Of a stretch of DNA of 64,000 bases, positions 58,983-64,000 are shown piece by piece. The notes beneath the pieces were generated by a model. It searched no databases and was not told the origin of the DNA. It saw only the letters and a program-made list of their open reading frames with translations. The DNA is from Pseudomonas sp. PSB18 (GTDB lineage: Bacteria; Pseudomonadota; Gammaproteobacteria; Pseudomonadales; Pseudomonadaceae): NCBI RefSeq assembly GCF_014596565.1, contig NZ_NOIN01000010.1, positions 62,001 through 126,000 on the forward strand. Reading direction: 5' to 3'. Made by a program: the position numbers and the translations under genes. Positions within the stretch are counted from its first letter, which is position 1, and each line of letters opens with the position of its first letter.

Positions 58983-59915
58983 ATGGCATCGGTGAACTCT
59001 CCTCAAACTTCCTCCCGTTTCCTGCGGCTCAGCAAGGCCGAGTGCGTGCTGGTGCTGATCACCATGATCTGGGGCGGTACTTTCCTGCTGGTACAGCACG
59101 CCATGACCGTCAGTGGGCCGATGTTTTTCGTCGGCTTGCGCTTTGCCGCAGCGGCGGCATTCGTGGCGCTGTTCTCCTGGCGTCATCTACGGGACCTGAC
59201 TCTGTTCGAACTCAAGGCCGGCTGCTTCATCGGCGTTGCGATCATGCTCGGCTACGGTTTGCAGACGGTCGGCCTGCAAACCATCCCCAGCAGCCAGTCA
59301 GCGTTCATCACCGCGCTCTACGTACCCTTCGTGCCGTTGTTGCAGTGGCTGGTGCTGGGCCGTCGACCAGGCTTGATGCCGAGCATCGGCATCATGCTGG
59401 CGTTCACCGGGCTGATGTTGCTATCGGGCCCGGCCGGCGCGTCGCTGAACTTCAGCTCCGGCGAAATCGCCACGCTGATCAGCGCCATCGCGATTGCCGC
59501 CGAAATCATCCTGATCAGTACCTATGCCGGTCAGGTCGACGTACGCCGGGTCACCGTGGTGCAGCTGGCCAGCACCGCGGTGTTGGCGTTCCTGATGGTG
59601 GTGCCGACCCAGGAGACGATCCCTGGATTTTCCTGGCTGCTGCTGTCCAGCGCGGTGGGCCTGGGGGCCGCCAGCGCCGCGATCCAGGTGGCGATGAACT
59701 GGGCGCAGAAAAGCGTCTCGCCGACCCGCGCCACGCTGATCTACGCCGGTGAACCGGTGTGGGCCGGTATCGCCGGACGCCTGGCGGGCGAGCGGTTGCC
59801 AGGGATTGCCTTGTTCGGCGCGGCATTGATCGTGGCGGCGGTGATTGTCAGTGAACTGAAGACCCGGAATAAAACGGCTGTCGAGACGGATAAGGTACTG
59901 GAAGGTGAGGGTTGA
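58983..59915 (+). CDS. EamA/DMT-superfamily transporter
   Basis: A 310-residue inner-membrane protein with ten hydrophobic segments in two EamA halves. The first half opens VLVLITMIWGGTFLLVQHAM, a classic DMT start, and the second half has the STYAGQVDVRRVTVVQL region and SPTRATLIYAGEPVWAG. The ATG at 58983 was chosen; an upstream ATG at 58911 would place the palindrome in coding sequence and add a non-hydrophobic leader. Such proteins export amino acids or other metabolites. Probably controlled by the divergent XRE-cupin regulator. Confidence 0.87.
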   Translation: MASVNSPQTSSRFLRLSKAECVLVLITMIWGGTFLLVQHAMTVSGPMFFVGLRFAAAAAFVALFSWRHLRDLTLFELKAGCFIGVAIMLGYGLQTVGLQTIPSSQSAFITALYVPFVPLLQWLVLGRRPGLMPSIGIMLAFTGLMLLSGPAGASLNFSSGEIATLISAIAIAAEIILISTYAGQVDVRRVTVVQLASTAVLAFLMVVPTQETIPGFSWLLLSSAVGLGAASAAIQVAMNWAQKSVSPTRATLIYAGEPVWAGIAGRLAGERLPGIALFGAALIVAAVIVSELKTRNKTAVETDKVLEGEG

Positions 59916-59986
59916 GGCTCTCCACTGAAACAACGCAAAACAGGAAAACTCCACCTATCTTGTAGGATTCTGCGACACCCTCGCGG

Positions 59987-60015
59987 TTGGTGATCCGGGA
60001 CACGCCACGTATGAT
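59987..60015 (+). promoter_or_regulatory. Possible sigma-70 promoter of the antiporter operon
   Basis: TTGGTG (59987-59992) and TATGAT (60010-60015) are separated by 17 bp. The -10 is good but the -35 is weak. Start point expected near 60022, 24 bp before the ATG at 60046. Confidence 0.42.
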
Positions 60016-60045
60016 CCCTCACTACCTCCCGCCGAATAGAAGCCT

Positions 60046-62966
<2,921 letters not shown>

Positions 62967-62967
<1 letters not shown>

Positions 62968-63311
62968 TGGAAGAAGTCATCGCTATCGCAATCGGCGTCC
63001 TGGCCGCCTCCGGTGTCTGGCTGGTGCTGCGGCCGCGGACCTTCCAGGTGGTCATGGGCCTGTGCCTGCTGTCCTACGGCGTCAACCTGTTCATCTTCAG
63101 CATGGGCAGCCTGTTCATCGGCAAGGAGCCGATCATCAAGGACGGCGTGACCCAGGACCTGCTGCACTACACCGACCCGTTGCCCCAGGCCCTGGTGCTG
63201 ACCGCCATCGTCATCAGCTTCGCCATGACCGCCTTGTTCCTGGTGGTATTGCTGGCCTCCCGGGGCCTGACCGGCACCGACCATGTGGACGGCCGGGAGC
63301 CCCGGGAATGA
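62967..63311 (+). CDS. phaC: Monovalent cation/H+ antiporter subunit C (NuoK-like)
   Basis: A 114-residue membrane protein with three hydrophobic segments, homologous to NuoK. It contains VWLVLRPRTFQVVMGLCLLSYGVNLFI-type sequence and the TDPLPQALVLTAIVISFA segment that is diagnostic of MrpC. One-base and four-base overlaps with its neighbours mark a tight operon. Confidence 0.92.
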
Positions 63312-64000
63312 TGCTGACGCCTCATCTGATCGCCGCGCCCATCCTCCTGCCGCTGCTCACCGCCGCGTTGATGCTGATGCTGGGGGAAAAGCACCGCGCG
63401 CTTAAAGCACGGATCAATCTGTTCTCCAGCCTGCTGGGCCTGGGCATCGCGGTGCTGCTGTTGTACTGGACCCAGGACCAGGCCCTGCCCGCCTCCATCG
63501 GCGTGTACCTGCCGGGCAACTGGCAGGCACCGTTCGGCATCGTCCTGGTGGTGGACCGCCTTTCGGCGCTGATGTTGGTGTTGACCGGCATCATCGGCGT
63601 CAGCGCCTTGCTGTTCGCCATGGCCCGCTGGCACGGCGCGGGGGCCAGCTTCCATGCCTTGTTCCAGATCCAACTGATGGGTCTCTATGGCGCCTTCCTC
63701 ACCGGGGATCTGTTCAACCTGTTCGTGTTTTTCGAGGTATTGCTGGCCGCCTCCTACGGCTTGCTGTTGCATGGCTCGGGCCGGGCACGGGTGTCGTCGG
63801 GCTTGCACTACATCTCGATCAACCTGCTGGCCTCGTCGCTGTTCCTGATCGGCGCGGCGCTGATCTATGGCGTCACCGGCACCTTGAACATGGCCGACCT
63901 GGCGCTGAAAGTGCCTTTGGTGCCGGAAGCCGACCGCGGCCTGCTGCATGCAGGGGCGGCGATCCTCGCGGTGGCGTTCCTGGCCAAGGCCGGCATGTGG
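63308..64000 (+). CDS. phaD: Monovalent cation/H+ antiporter subunit D, N-terminal part (cut by window edge)
   Basis: The first 231 residues of a NuoN/NuoM-like subunit. It starts ATG-ATG at 63308 overlapping the subunit C stop; MMLTPHLIAAPILLPLLTAA opens the first helix. The region YGAFLTGDLFNLFVFFEVLL, with the conserved Glu of MrpD/NuoM-type proton channels, is intact. The open frame runs off the right end without a stop. Subunits E, F and G are expected beyond. Confidence 0.92.
   Translation, partial: MMLTPHLIAAPILLPLLTAALMLMLGEKHRALKARINLFSSLLGLGIAVLLLYWTQDQALPASIGVYLPGNWQAPFGIVLVVDRLSALMLVLTGIIGVSALLFAMARWHGAGASFHALFQIQLMGLYGAFLTGDLFNLFVFFEVLLAASYGLLLHGSGRARVSSGLHYISINLLASSLFLIGAALIYGVTGTLNMADLALKVPLVPEADRGLLHAGAAILAVAFLAKAGMW

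Overview
The window is chromosomal DNA of a fluorescens-group Pseudomonas; the exact species cannot be read from it. Reasons: high GC, dense short-spaced genes, dozens of REP-type intergenic repeats, and a block (dnaQ, rnhA, methyltransferase, gloB, mltD, nppA1A2BCD, fabI) in the order I recall from P. aeruginosa PA1816-PA1806. No rRNA, tRNA, CRISPR array, prophage or intact insertion sequence was seen. Both ends cut genes: nadK on the left and the antiporter subunit D gene on the right.

Left part (1-31 kb), mostly housekeeping: nadK/DUF1853; a flavin reductase-arsR-arsB unit without arsC; a small unknown protein, a LysR regulator and a GNAT; then dnaQ, rnhA, gloB and mltD. The five-gene peptide importer nppA1A2BCD is followed by fabI with a clear terminator. 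Next come an AraC regulator, a LysE-type exporter, trkH, the alkylation-repair pair ada-alkA, a GFA protein, miaE, a universal stress protein behind an Anr-like box, a DUF1289 protein, acnB behind a strikingly structured leader, and an amino-acid permease.

Middle part (32-55 kb), accessory: a three-repeat Ig-like protein, a D-2-hydroxyacid dehydrogenase, then a type VI secretion (T6SS) locus in two divergent arms. The minus arm is tssJ-tssK-tssL-tssM-tssA (membrane complex, baseplate adaptor and cap). The plus arm is tssB-tssC-hcp-tssE-tssF-tssG-clpV-cargo-vgrG-YwqK. A PAAR-like DUF4280 gene lies beyond repeat-rich DNA, facing back. All thirteen core subunits are present; the Fha/PpkA/PppA/Tag regulatory module is not. 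The unknown gene between clpV and vgrG has a TGC-x14-H pattern like CNF-type glutamine deamidases and is the best effector candidate.

Right part (55-64 kb): an APH-type kinase with a short-chain dehydrogenase, a Gfo/Idh/MocA oxidoreductase behind two identical palindromic boxes, an XRE-cupin regulator divergent from an EamA transporter, and the start of a Mrp/Pha-type Na+(K+)/H+ antiporter operon (fused A/B, C, partial D).

The most interesting items are the CNF-like cargo gene, the nested 140-nt acnB leader, the tssB leader hairpin that overlaps its ribosome-binding site, a palindromic repeat inserted between tssC and hcp, and a TssM whose P-loop has decayed. All functional calls come from reading sequence and motif memory; nothing was searched or folded by program.
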